Positions 44,311 to 52,623 of a DNA stretch of 64,000 nt are shown piece after piece. This stretch comes from Flavobacterium galactosidilyticum (lineage in GTDB: Bacteria > Bacteroidota > Bacteroidia > Flavobacteriales > Flavobacteriaceae), in assembly GCF_020911945.1 (NCBI RefSeq), contig NZ_CP087135.1:806001-870000 (forward strand). Direction: 5' to 3'. The notes under the pieces are model-generated. The model made no database searches. It was not told where the DNA came from and saw only the letters and a program-made list of their open reading frames with translations. How positions within the stretch are numbered: position 1 is the stretch's first letter; each line of letters opens with the position of its first letter. The position numbers and the translations under genes were made by a program.

Positions 44311-46134
44311 TTACTTTTTAATTATTTTAAAACTCTCACTGCTACCATTTTCAAAAGTAACTTTAACGAAATAAATCCCACCTGCAAGATTTGTAGGATT
44401 AACTACGATCTTTGAATTTATGTTGACATCATAATATTGTTGCCAAACTTGTTTTCCTGTTCCTTCGTAAATACTAACAAGTGCCGTATTTGATATTGAT
44501 TCATTTAAATTAATAGTAAATTCAGTATCAAAAGGATTTGGATACACACTTAATAATAGACTACTATCTAATTTAAAATCATCATTTCCTAAGCTAGGAT
44601 CATAAGTGCCGGCTTCGTTATTATTTTTGTCTAACGCAGTTACTATAATAAATTTATTATCAGCTTGGTCTTGTGTTAAGATATATTGATTACTAGCCGT
44701 AATCTCAATTATTTTAGAACCATCATCTTTGTTAGTTACAGCTTCTGCAGCATTACTGAAAGCATAAATTACATATTTCACAGGCAAATCACCGTCTGCC
44801 GCAGCTGCAGGAGTACTCCACGTTAGCGTTGTACCTGTTTTGATTATGTTTGCAGGTGGATTTGGACAAATCGCATCTTTACCGGGTATTGGTGGAGCAA
44901 AAGATTTGTACTTGTACTCTGCTAGGAGAAGATTTGTATTAATTGACTTTGAATTGTTTTTTATCGAAGCGTAGCTATACGCAATTTGCCCAAAAGCAGC
45001 ATCCATAGTTGATGATCTGTTGTGTATAATTTGATTTTGCATCTCAGAAGAAGCAAAATTATTAGAATCATCCATTTTATAATACGCTTGGCTTAAATAC
45101 AATTGCTTGTTTCTAGTTTTCACCTGATCATTCCACCATTGTGTAAGTTTTATATAATCCTGTGGTCCTGTAATCTTCCAGTATACTTGTGGCGCTAAAT
45201 AATCTACTTTCCCAGCATCTAGCCACGCAATTGGATCATAAAATAACTCATTAAAATGGGAGCCTCCAGATATTCCAGTTGGAACGCCACTCTTCCAAAT
45301 TCCTGATGGACTCACTCCAAAGACGATGTTCTTGTTTAAGTTAGTATTGATAACTTGGATTGCATCATATACCATTCCTATCATAAGTTTACCATTTTCC
45401 CTTCTCCAATCAGCCAATGAAAGATTGTTAGGATTATTATCAATAAAGGTTTGTTTGTCTTGATTGTCTGGAACTGCTTTCATGAAACTACCTGGATAAA
45501 AATAATCGTCAAAATGGATTCCATCTACATCATATCGAGTGGCAATATCTTGAATGATGGATACAATATGGTTTCTAACTGCAGGCAAACCTGGGTCTAA
45601 AATTTTTAGATTCACATTAGTCGCGGCTGTTAACACCCATGACGGATTAGTATTTGATGGATGACTAGCTGCATTCGTATAAGTACCGTTCTTGGATCTA
45701 TAAGGATTAATCCATGCATGTAAATCAAGTCCGCGTTTATGTGCTTCCGTAATCGCAAATGATAAAGGATCCCACAATGGATTTGGAGCAAGACCCTCGG
45801 TTCCTGTTAAATAATAAGACCACGGCTCTAATGTAGAGGCATAAAGTGCATCTCCTGCGGGACGAATTTGAAAAAAAACAGTATTGTAGCCATTGGCTTG
45901 TAAGTTATCTAAAATACTGATCAACTCCGCTTGCTGAACAGCCGGACTGGCAGTTTTACTAGTAGGCCAGTTCAAGTTGAAAACAGAAGCAAGAAAGACA
46001 CCTCTTAAATCTCTTTTAGGTGTGCTTTTACTAAACTCTGCCCCTTGAAGGCACTGGGAATTTGCAGATAGTACGCAAAAAATCAAACAGGCGCTAAATG
46101 TGGCTTTTAATGTCTTTAGAGTAGTTTTCTTCAT
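44311..46134 (-). CDS. Family 10-like glycosyl hydrolase (GHL10/DUF187) with type IX sorting domain
   Basis: 607 residues. After the signal peptide, the GHL10 TIM barrel (about 40-370) has RGVFLASVFNLNWP, YNTVFFQIRPAGDALYAS, HAWINPYR, DGIHFDDYFYP, FGVSPSGIW and DYLAPQVYWK. A fibronectin-like domain (about 410-515) and a type A type IX sorting domain (about 530-607; LSVYPNPFDTEF...GIYFVKVTFENGSSESFKIIKK) follow. GHL10 enzymes act on peptidoglycan-related or other glycans; the exact substrate is unknown. Sorting by type IX secretion fits with sprE in this window. Terminators flank it on both sides. Confidence 0.92.
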   Translation of the reverse strand: MKKTTLKTLKATFSACLIFCVLSANSQCLQGAEFSKSTPKRDLRGVFLASVFNLNWPTSKTASPAVQQAELISILDNLQANGYNTVFFQIRPAGDALYASTLEPWSYYLTGTEGLAPNPLWDPLSFAITEAHKRGLDLHAWINPYRSKNGTYTNAASHPSNTNPSWVLTAATNVNLKILDPGLPAVRNHIVSIIQDIATRYDVDGIHFDDYFYPGSFMKAVPDNQDKQTFIDNNPNNLSLADWRRENGKLMIGMVYDAIQVINTNLNKNIVFGVSPSGIWKSGVPTGISGGSHFNELFYDPIAWLDAGKVDYLAPQVYWKITGPQDYIKLTQWWNDQVKTRNKQLYLSQAYYKMDDSNNFASSEMQNQIIHNRSSTMDAAFGQIAYSYASIKNNSKSINTNLLLAEYKYKSFAPPIPGKDAICPNPPANIIKTGTTLTWSTPAAAADGDLPVKYVIYAFSNAAEAVTNKDDGSKIIEITASNQYILTQDQADNKFIIVTALDKNNNEAGTYDPSLGNDDFKLDSSLLLSVYPNPFDTEFTINLNESISNTALVSIYEGTGKQVWQQYYDVNINSKIVVNPTNLAGGIYFVKVTFENGSSESFKIIKK

Positions 46135-46449
46135 ATTAATGGTTGTAATTAGTTAAAATTCATCGGTTTATAATTAAATAAATAAAAGTTAAATATAATA
46201 AAGATTCTAATAAAAATAATTTGTTATGCGTTTTATTTAATAAAAAATAGCCAATAACGCATAATAACGCAAAACTATTTTTTATACTACGACTACTATT
46301 TAATTTACAAAAGCAAGGATACAGGAGTTCGACAACAGATTTGTTGCGAATATTAGCTAGATCATAGGTCAGGTTTTTTAGAAATAAAGCACAAAAAAAG
46401 GCGATTGAAACAAGTTTCAATCGCCTTTTTAATAAAATATAATAATGTA
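46135..46449. other. Spacer with terminator
   Basis: 315 bases between atpG and the GHL10 gene. Apart from the terminator at 46395-46430 it is AT-rich and empty. An 86-codon minus-strand frame (46420-46160) starts at a TTG inside that terminator and is not believed. Confidence 0.6.
46395..46430. terminator. Terminator after atpG
   Basis: Perfect 17-base arms AAAAAGGCGATTGAAAC / GTTTCAATCGCCTTTTT with a tiny loop, ending the ATP synthase gene cluster. Confidence 0.92.
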
Positions 46450-47310
46450 TTACCCTTTCAATGCTTCCGCTCCACCCACGATCTCTAAGATCTCGTTAGT
46501 AATTGCAGCTTGACGGGCTTTGTTATAAGTTAATTTTAATTGATTTCGCAATTCAGTTGCGTTATCTGTTGCTTTATGCATCGCAGTCATACGCGCTCCG
46601 TGTTCTGAAGCAAATGAATCACGAATACCTTTGTACAATTGTGTTTTTAGTGATTTAGGAATCAATGTTAAAACAATTTCTTCTTTCGAAGGTTCAAAGA
46701 TATAATCACCAGGAGTAACATTTAAATCACTTTTTAAAGGCGCTAAAGGCAAAAACTGTTCTGTTTGAACGATTTGTGTAGCAGCATTTTTAAATTGATT
46801 GTAGATCAATTCAATCCTGTCATATTCACCAGAAACGAATTTCTCAGTCAGTACATCAGCAATAGCAGCAACATTATCAAAAGTCAAATTGTCATACACA
46901 GTGCTATGATTTGCAACAACAGTGCTAGTTTTTCCCAAAACATCATTTCCTTTTTTACCTATAGCAAAAACATCAACTTGTTTGCCTGCATAATATGCAG
47001 TACGGTTTTTAGCTTCCTTAATTGCATTAGTATTAAACGCACCAGCTAGACCTCTATTAGAGGTAATTACTACAAGTAATACTTTCTTTATTTCGCGTTG
47101 TGTCGTATATTCTCCACCAGCGTCACCTTCAAGAGTAGCTGAAAGATTTTGCAATAATTCCGTTAATTTTTCGGCATAAGGGCGCATCGCTGTGATTGCA
47201 TCTTGTGCTTTCTTTAGCTTTGCTGCAGAAACCATTTTCATCGCTGATGTGATCTGCATCGTTGATGAAACGGAAGTAATTCTATTACGGATTTCCTTTA
47301 AATTTGCCAT
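46450..47310 (-). CDS. atpG: ATP synthase F1 subunit gamma
   Basis: 286 residues, the central rotor shaft of F1. The N-terminal helix reads MANLKEIRNRITSVSSTMQITSAMKMVSAAKLKKA and is split here as family hallmark; the C-terminal helix holds MHKATDNATELRNQLKLTYNKARQA split over residues 250-275. It is the last gene of the cluster, after atpA. The long helices at both ends form the coiled coil that turns inside the alpha3-beta3 ring. Confidence 0.98.
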   Translation of the reverse strand: MANLKEIRNRITSVSSTMQITSAMKMVSAAKLKKAQDAITAMRPYAEKLTELLQNLSATLEGDAGGEYTTQREIKKVLLVVITSNRGLAGAFNTNAIKEAKNRTAYYAGKQVDVFAIGKKGNDVLGKTSTVVANHSTVYDNLTFDNVAAIADVLTEKFVSGEYDRIELIYNQFKNAATQIVQTEQFLPLAPLKSDLNVTPGDYIFEPSKEEIVLTLIPKSLKTQLYKGIRDSFASEHGARMTAMHKATDNATELRNQLKLTYNKARQAAITNEILEIVGGAEALKG

Positions 47311-47327
47311 CTTTATTGTATTAAGAT

Positions 47328-47390
47328 TTAAGTATCAAGCATTAAGTATCGCGATAATCTTGATACTTAATACTTCTTACTTAATACTTT
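47328..47390. repeat. TTAAGTATCAAG repeats between atpA and atpG
   Basis: TTAAGTATCAAG (47328-47339) and CTTGATACTTAA (47359-47370) are a perfect 12-bp inverted repeat, and CATTAAGTATC, TACTTAATAC and related copies surround them. It forms a hairpin within the operon transcript. Confidence 0.65.
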
Positions 47391-47391
47391 A

Positions 47392-48969
47392 TTAGTTATA
47401 TTTTGCTGATAATTCTTTTGCTACAGATTGAATCACATCAGTAATCTCATCTGTTAACTTTCCTGCTTTCAATGCATCAAGAGTAGCTCTGTGTTTGTTG
47501 TTTAAGAATTCTAAAAAATCTTTCTCAAATTCTCTTACTTTATTCACAGGAACATTTCTCAATAAGTTCTTTGAACCAGCATAGATAATAGCAACTTGGT
47601 CTTCAACAGTATATGGATCGTTCAAACCTTGTTTCAAGATCTCAACGTTTCTTTTTCCTTTTTCAATTACGTTCAATGTAACCGCATCAAGATCAGAACC
47701 AAATTTAGCAAACGCTTCCAATTCACGGAATTGTGCTTGATCTAGTTTTAAAGTTCCTGCTACTTTTTTCATTGATTTAATTTGAGCATTTCCACCAACA
47801 CGAGATACCGAAATACCAACGTTAATCGCTGGACGAACCCCAGAGTTAAACAAATCTCCATCAAGGAAAATCTGACCATCTGTAATCGAAATTACGTTTG
47901 TTGGGATATACGCAGATACGTCACCAGCTTGAGTTTCAATAATTGGCAAAGCAGTCAATGAACCACCACCTTTTACAATTGATTTCAATGAATCTGGTAA
48001 ATCATTCATGTTTTTAGCAATTCCGTCATCCGCAATTACTTTACAAGCACGTTCTAATAAACGACTGTGTAAGTAAAAAACGTCTCCAGGATATGCTTCA
48101 CGTCCCGGTGGTCTTCTTAATAATAAAGAAACCTCGCGGTAAGCAACAGCTTGTTTAGATAAATCATCATAAACAATTAAAGCTGGACGACCTGAATCTC
48201 TAAAATATTCTCCAATTGCTGCACCTGCGAACGGAGCATAAACTTGCATTGGAGCAGGATCAGAAGCATTAGCAGCAACAATAATAGTGTAAGCCATTGC
48301 TCCTTTTTCTTCTAACATTTTTGCAATACCTGCTACAGTTGATGCTTTTTGCCCAATTGCAACATAGATACAAAATACTGGTTTACCAGCATCGTAAAAC
48401 TCTTTTTGATTTAAGATGGTATCGATACAAACAGTTGATTTACCTGTTTGACGGTCACCAATAACTAACTCACGTTGACCTCTACCCACTGGAATCATTG
48501 CATCTACTGCTTTGATACCTGTTTGTAACGGCTCAGTTACTGGTTGACGGAAGATAACTCCAGGAGCTTTTCTTTCTAATGGCATTTCGTATAAGTCACC
48601 ACCTATTGGCCCTTTTCCATCAATAGGAAAACCAAGTGTGTTTACTACACGTCCTACCATTTGTTCTCCTACTTTAAGAGAAGCAATACGCTGTGTTCTT
48701 TTAGCAGTTGAACCTTCTTTGATTCCTGTTGATGGTCCTAAAAGTACCACACCAACATTGTCTTCTTCAAGATTCAAAACAATAGCCTCAAGACCGTTGT
48801 CAAATTCTACTAACTCACCGTATTGAACATTTGAAAGCCCGTAAATACGAGCAATACCATCTCCAACTTGAAGTACTGTTCCTACTTCTTCTAGCGTAGC
48901 GCCAGATTCAAAACCTTCTACTTGCTTTCTTAATATTGCTGATATCTCAGCAGGTTTGATTTCCGCCAT
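47392..48969 (-). CDS. atpA: ATP synthase F1 subunit alpha
   Basis: 525 residues, non-catalytic nucleotide-binding subunit of F1. The P-loop is GDRQTGKST; other hallmarks are [31 protein letters not shown] and the Walker B region [16 protein letters not shown], with arginine-finger text [20 protein letters not shown] nearby. Located between atpH and atpG, as usual for the phylum. Confidence 0.99.
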   Translation of the reverse strand: MAEIKPAEISAILRKQVEGFESGATLEEVGTVLQVGDGIARIYGLSNVQYGELVEFDNGLEAIVLNLEEDNVGVVLLGPSTGIKEGSTAKRTQRIASLKVGEQMVGRVVNTLGFPIDGKGPIGGDLYEMPLERKAPGVIFRQPVTEPLQTGIKAVDAMIPVGRGQRELVIGDRQTGKSTVCIDTILNQKEFYDAGKPVFCIYVAIGQKASTVAGIAKMLEEKGAMAYTIIVAANASDPAPMQVYAPFAGAAIGEYFRDSGRPALIVYDDLSKQAVAYREVSLLLRRPPGREAYPGDVFYLHSRLLERACKVIADDGIAKNMNDLPDSLKSIVKGGGSLTALPIIETQAGDVSAYIPTNVISITDGQIFLDGDLFNSGVRPAINVGISVSRVGGNAQIKSMKKVAGTLKLDQAQFRELEAFAKFGSDLDAVTLNVIEKGKRNVEILKQGLNDPYTVEDQVAIIYAGSKNLLRNVPVNKVREFEKDFLEFLNNKHRATLDALKAGKLTDEITDVIQSVAKELSAKYN

Positions 48970-49007
48970 CTTAATTTATAATTTAGACACTTTAAAGTGC
49001 AATAAAA

Positions 49008-49541
49008 CTAGTTACTTAACTCTCTTTTTAAAACTTGTAATCTATTAGCAACTGAAGCATTGTACTCTTTGTCGCCTATTCTTAAAATAAATCCTCCTAT
49101 AATAGATGGATCTATAGTATTTACTATTGTGATTTTCTTATTTGAAAATTCTTTTATTTTTTCAGAAACTTTTGCTTCTAAAACAGAATCCATAGGAATC
49201 GCTGTAGTTACTTTCACAACTTGGAAACCATTGTTTTCATCAGATAAAAGAATATATTGAGAAACGATATCTCCTAAAATTTCGAATCTCTTGTTTTCGA
49301 ATAACAAATGGAAAAGACTTTTAGTCAATTTAGTTGTACCTGCGAAAACTTCAGTCAAAGCACTTTCTTTCACACCAACAGAAATAGTAGGGTTTTGAAT
49401 AAAATTATTCAATTCCTCATTTCCACTAATTGTTGAAGAAATCAAAGCCATATCTTTATAGACTTCTTGCTCATTTCCTGCAGAAATAGCTAAATCTAAG
49501 AATGCTTTTGCATAACGAATTGCTGCTCTAGTTCCTGACAT
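49008..49541 (-). CDS. atpH: ATP synthase F1 subunit delta
   Basis: 177 residues, peripheral-stalk subunit (OSCP-like) joining the b stalk to the top of F1. The N-terminal helical bundle starts GTRAAIRYAKAFLDLA, and the C-terminal part includes IDPSIIGGFILRIGDKEYNASVANRL, all typical of the family. It begins 4 bases after atpF stops. Confidence 0.97.
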   Translation of the reverse strand: MSGTRAAIRYAKAFLDLAISAGNEQEVYKDMALISSTISGNEELNNFIQNPTISVGVKESALTEVFAGTTKLTKSLFHLLFENKRFEILGDIVSQYILLSDENNGFQVVKVTTAIPMDSVLEAKVSEKIKEFSNKKITIVNTIDPSIIGGFILRIGDKEYNASVANRLQVLKRELSN

Positions 49542-49545
49542 AATT

Positions 49546-50037
49546 TTAGTTTAATTTTACGTCACCTAACATTTTCTCAACTAATTTAGTTTGAGCTTCT
49601 TTATTAGATAATTCGTCTTTCAATAATTTTTCTGCGATATTCAATGACAAAGTAGAAACTTGTGTTTTCAATTCAGCCATAGCTGCATTTTTCTCCGCTT
49701 CAATAGCAATTTTTGCTTGTGAAATCATTCTTTCTCCTTGAACTTGTGCTTCTTTTTTAGAATCAGCAACCATTTTATCTCTCATTTCACGAGCTTCTTT
49801 TAGCATGTTATCACGCTCTAATCTTGCTTCTTGTAAAATACGTTCGTTATCTGCAGTTAAATTCTGCATTTCTCTACGCGCTGATTCGGCAGAAGCCAAA
49901 GCATTGTTAATAGATTCTTCACGACCTTTTACTGCTCCCAAAATTGGTTTCCAAGCAAATTTTCTTAAAAGTAGAAAGAAAACAAAGAAAATGATCGTTG
50001 TCCAAAAAATTAAACTCTCCGGTGCTGTAAAATTCAT
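49546..50037 (-). CDS. atpF: ATP synthase F0 subunit b
   Basis: 163 residues. One N-terminal membrane helix (LIFWTTIIFFVFFLLLRKF) is followed by a long charged helix for the stator stalk, with FAWKPILGAVKGREESINNAL as the family junction motif. It is separated from atpE by about 80 bases containing a hairpin. Confidence 0.97.
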   Translation of the reverse strand: MNFTAPESLIFWTTIIFFVFFLLLRKFAWKPILGAVKGREESINNALASAESARREMQNLTADNERILQEARLERDNMLKEAREMRDKMVADSKKEAQVQGERMISQAKIAIEAEKNAAMAELKTQVSTLSLNIAEKLLKDELSNKEAQTKLVEKMLGDVKLN

Positions 50038-50082
50038 ATGTATATATTTAAAATAATTTTTTTGTTTTAGAAATAAAAACTC

Positions 50083-50103
50083 CCTGTAGCCAACCGCTAC
50101 AGG
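50083..50103. terminator. Hairpin between atpE and atpF
   Basis: CCTGTAGC-CAACC-GCTACAGG forms a perfect 8-bp stem. On the minus strand it directly follows atpE and is followed by GAGTTTTTATTT, so it may be a leaky terminator or an mRNA-stabilising structure. Confidence 0.6.
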
Positions 50104-50119
50104 AAATTTTAATTTTTAA

Positions 50120-50338
<219 letters not shown>

Positions 50339-50360
50339 TTAATAATTATTAAAACTCAGA

Positions 50361-51503
50361 TTAATGATGATCGTGCTCTGCAACAGCCTGACCGATAAAC
50401 AATGCTGATAACAACGTAAACACATAGGCTTGTAATGCTGCAACTAACATTTCTAATACACTCATAAATAAAACGAACGCTCCAGAAATAGGAGAAACCA
50501 TTACCGTTTCAAATATAAAGATTAGTGAAATTAAACTTAAAATAATGATGTGACCTGCCGTAATGTTAGCAAATAAACGAATCATTAATGCGAATGGTTT
50601 AGTTAACATCCCAATCAATTCAACAGGAATCATAATTGGTGCTAACCAAAACGGAACTCCTGGCGTATTGAAAATATGCCCCCAATAATCTTTATTTCCA
50701 CTTAAAGTTGTAACAATAAAAGTAATTAATGCCATTACAAAAGTAAAATAAATATTTCCTGTCAAGTTTGAACTAAATGGGAAAAACGGAATTAAACCAA
50801 TAAGGTTGTTAATCCAAATAAAGAAAAAGATTGTCAAAAGGTACGGCATGTACTTTTCGTATTTTTTTTCTCCAATGTTAGGTCTAGCGATATCATCTCT
50901 AACAAAAGTTACAAGTGGCTCAAGAAAACCAGCGATCCCTTTTGGTGCCAATTCGTTTTTCTTGTATGATCTTGCAACAGCTAAAAATAATAAAAACATT
51001 ATTATAGAAGACATAAACATTGAAAATACAAGTTTAGTGATTGAAAAGTTTAATGGTCTTGCATCAAATGCAAATGCACCATTTTTTCTTTCCTCTACAG
51101 TTAGTTTTTCAAATTTATCTGCATAATAAATAACTTCGTTGAAACGCACTAACTTTTGGCCATTAACATCAACAACATGTTTTGCTTCATTGTCATGGTG
51201 AAATCTTTCAGAAGAGAAAATTTCTAAACCACTGTTAGTCCACAAAATTACTGGTAAGTAAAAAGAAATAGGATGTCCGCCCCAGTCTGCAATATGAAAC
51301 TCATGAGAATCACCAATGTGAGAATTAATTAATTCTGTAGCATCAAATGCTTTCTTTTCATGAGAGACTTCTTCATGCTGAACAGCAACTGCTTCATTAG
51401 CAATAGAAAGGCTATCAACCACTGGATTTGCAAATCCAAAATAAGGAATACTGGCTACTAAGGCAACTAATAAGAACTGAACGGGTTTATTTGAAAATAC
51501 CAT
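50361..51503 (-). CDS. atpB: ATP synthase F0 subunit a, long N-terminus
   Basis: 380 residues, longer than proteobacterial subunit a. The first about 120 residues include a cleavable signal-like segment (LLVALVASIPYFGFAN) and a His/Glu-rich periplasmic part, as is usual in Bacteroidota. The membrane domain has the essential Arg in MIRLFANITAGHIIIL. It has its own -7 box (51545-51552). It precedes atpE. Confidence 0.97.
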   Translation of the reverse strand: MVFSNKPVQFLLVALVASIPYFGFANPVVDSLSIANEAVAVQHEEVSHEKKAFDATELINSHIGDSHEFHIADWGGHPISFYLPVILWTNSGLEIFSSERFHHDNEAKHVVDVNGQKLVRFNEVIYYADKFEKLTVEERKNGAFAFDARPLNFSITKLVFSMFMSSIIMFLLFLAVARSYKKNELAPKGIAGFLEPLVTFVRDDIARPNIGEKKYEKYMPYLLTIFFFIWINNLIGLIPFFPFSSNLTGNIYFTFVMALITFIVTTLSGNKDYWGHIFNTPGVPFWLAPIMIPVELIGMLTKPFALMIRLFANITAGHIIILSLISLIFIFETVMVSPISGAFVLFMSVLEMLVAALQAYVFTLLSALFIGQAVAEHDHH

Positions 51504-51544
51504 TATTAAATTGTGTGTCTAATTTTACGTTTCAAAATTTTTTG

Positions 51545-51552
51545 CAAAGGTA
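51545..51552 (-). promoter_or_regulatory. -7 box for atpB
   Basis: The minus strand reads TACCTTTG, about 42 bases before the atpB start. The -33 is poor. It suggests the core ATP synthase genes can be transcribed separately from the upstream atpZ/bactofilin genes. Confidence 0.5.
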
Positions 51553-51637
51553 CATAATTTATTTATAATTGAAAATATATCATTTTGTTTTTAAGACTAA
51601 AAATCTATTTAAATAACAATCATAACATATTATTCCT

Positions 51638-52021
51638 TTATTGTTTACTTAATAAACGAACTGCGAACAAAGTTTCGAAAAACAAGTATAAAAAATACGG
51701 GATAAAAAATGCACTTACATCCGGAATCTGGCTCTCAAGGTCTGACTGAATCAAGGGTATAAGAAAAACAATTGCAGCCATCATTTTGAATAAACTAAAT
51801 CCCATGAAGGCAAATCCGGTTTTATCAGCAAAAGTTCTATTTACAAATAAAAGAAAACCATAGCTAACTAGAGTAATTAATAGGTGAAAAAGATAAATAC
51901 TCCAGGTCGAATAAAAAAAGGTAATATTTTGAAAAAAAGAATCAATTGTGTATTTTTGTATGAAAAAAAGTACAATTGAAAAGGGAATTATTAACTTCAA
52001 AAATTTGTAAAATTGCTGCAT
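51638..52021 (-). CDS. Small four-helix membrane protein of the ATP synthase cluster (DUF6168-like)
   Basis: 127 residues with four predicted membrane helices (about 8-24, 40-60, 73-94 and 104-124). It fills the slot usually held by AtpI in other bacteria, just upstream of atpB and overlapping the stop of atpZ by one base. Sequence is not clearly AtpI-like. A role in ATP synthase assembly is inferred from position. Confidence 0.8.
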   Translation of the reverse strand: MQQFYKFLKLIIPFSIVLFFIQKYTIDSFFQNITFFYSTWSIYLFHLLITLVSYGFLLFVNRTFADKTGFAFMGFSLFKMMAAIVFLIPLIQSDLESQIPDVSAFFIPYFLYLFFETLFAVRLLSKQ

Positions 52022-52245
52022 TAATCGTCTTTGTTTAAATTTTCAACCTGTCTGATAACATTATATAATGCTATAAAAACAGCTAAAAGTGATAATATTA
52101 TTGTAAAAATAGATGTATTAGTATATTTTTCATCCAGCCACATTCCTAAATAAGTAAAGCAAAAAATGATCACACCCATTTGAAAAGGAATATTCATCAT
52201 TACTAGCCACTTATTAGTTTGCTTTGGATTATTGTTTTTTTCCAT
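52021..52245 (-). CDS. AtpZ/AtpI family protein
   Basis: 74 residues with two membrane helices (about 13-33 and 44-65). The turn GMWLDEKYTNTSIFTIILSL is the typical AtpZ pattern. AtpZ with AtpI forms a small channel thought to supply Mg or Ca, or to help c-ring assembly. It overlaps the bactofilin gene by 17 bases and the next gene by one. Confidence 0.88.
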   Translation of the reverse strand: MEKNNNPKQTNKWLVMMNIPFQMGVIIFCFTYLGMWLDEKYTNTSIFTIILSLLAVFIALYNVIRQVENLNKDD

Positions 52246-52621
52246 CAGTAAGCGATCCTTTTTTTTGATTGTTACTCATCACACAAGAAGCGCTAAAATC
52301 AGCACCTGGCTCAACCGATAACTTGCCTACGCTAACTTCTCCAGCAATGCTAGCTTTCGACTTTACATTCAGCACTTCAGTGATTTGCATACTTCCGTTA
52401 AATTTCCCTTCAACATCAGCATTTTTGCATACAATATCCCCTATAACACTTCCGGCAGGTCCAATAACTATCTTTCCAACTGACTGAAAATTACCTATTA
52501 AATTTCCATCTAATCTAAAATCAGCTTCTGAAATGATATCTCCTTTTATGGTAGTCCCTTCTACAATTCGATTGGTTTTACCTAAAAGATCTGTGTATGA
52601 TTTTGGCTTTTTGTCAAACAT
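52229..52621 (-). CDS. Bactofilin (polymer-forming cytoskeletal protein)
   Basis: 130 residues. A short disordered N-terminus leads to a right-handed beta-helix of repeated short strands (IVEGTTIKGDIISEADFRLDG, then GNFQSVGKIVIGPAGSVIGDI and so on). Bactofilins polymerise into filaments that scaffold cell-wall or surface machinery. It lies 2 bases after sprE and overlaps atpZ by 17 bases, so all are in one transcript. Confidence 0.93.
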   Translation of the reverse strand: MFDKKPKSYTDLLGKTNRIVEGTTIKGDIISEADFRLDGNLIGNFQSVGKIVIGPAGSVIGDIVCKNADVEGKFNGSMQITEVLNVKSKASIAGEVSVGKLSVEPGADFSASCVMSNNQKKGSLTDGKKQ

Positions 52622-52623
52622 AA

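Noticed and set aside
46160-46420. 86-codon minus-strand reading frame
   Set aside because: It starts at a TTG inside the atpG terminator hairpin and its sequence is AT-driven, with no family resemblance.
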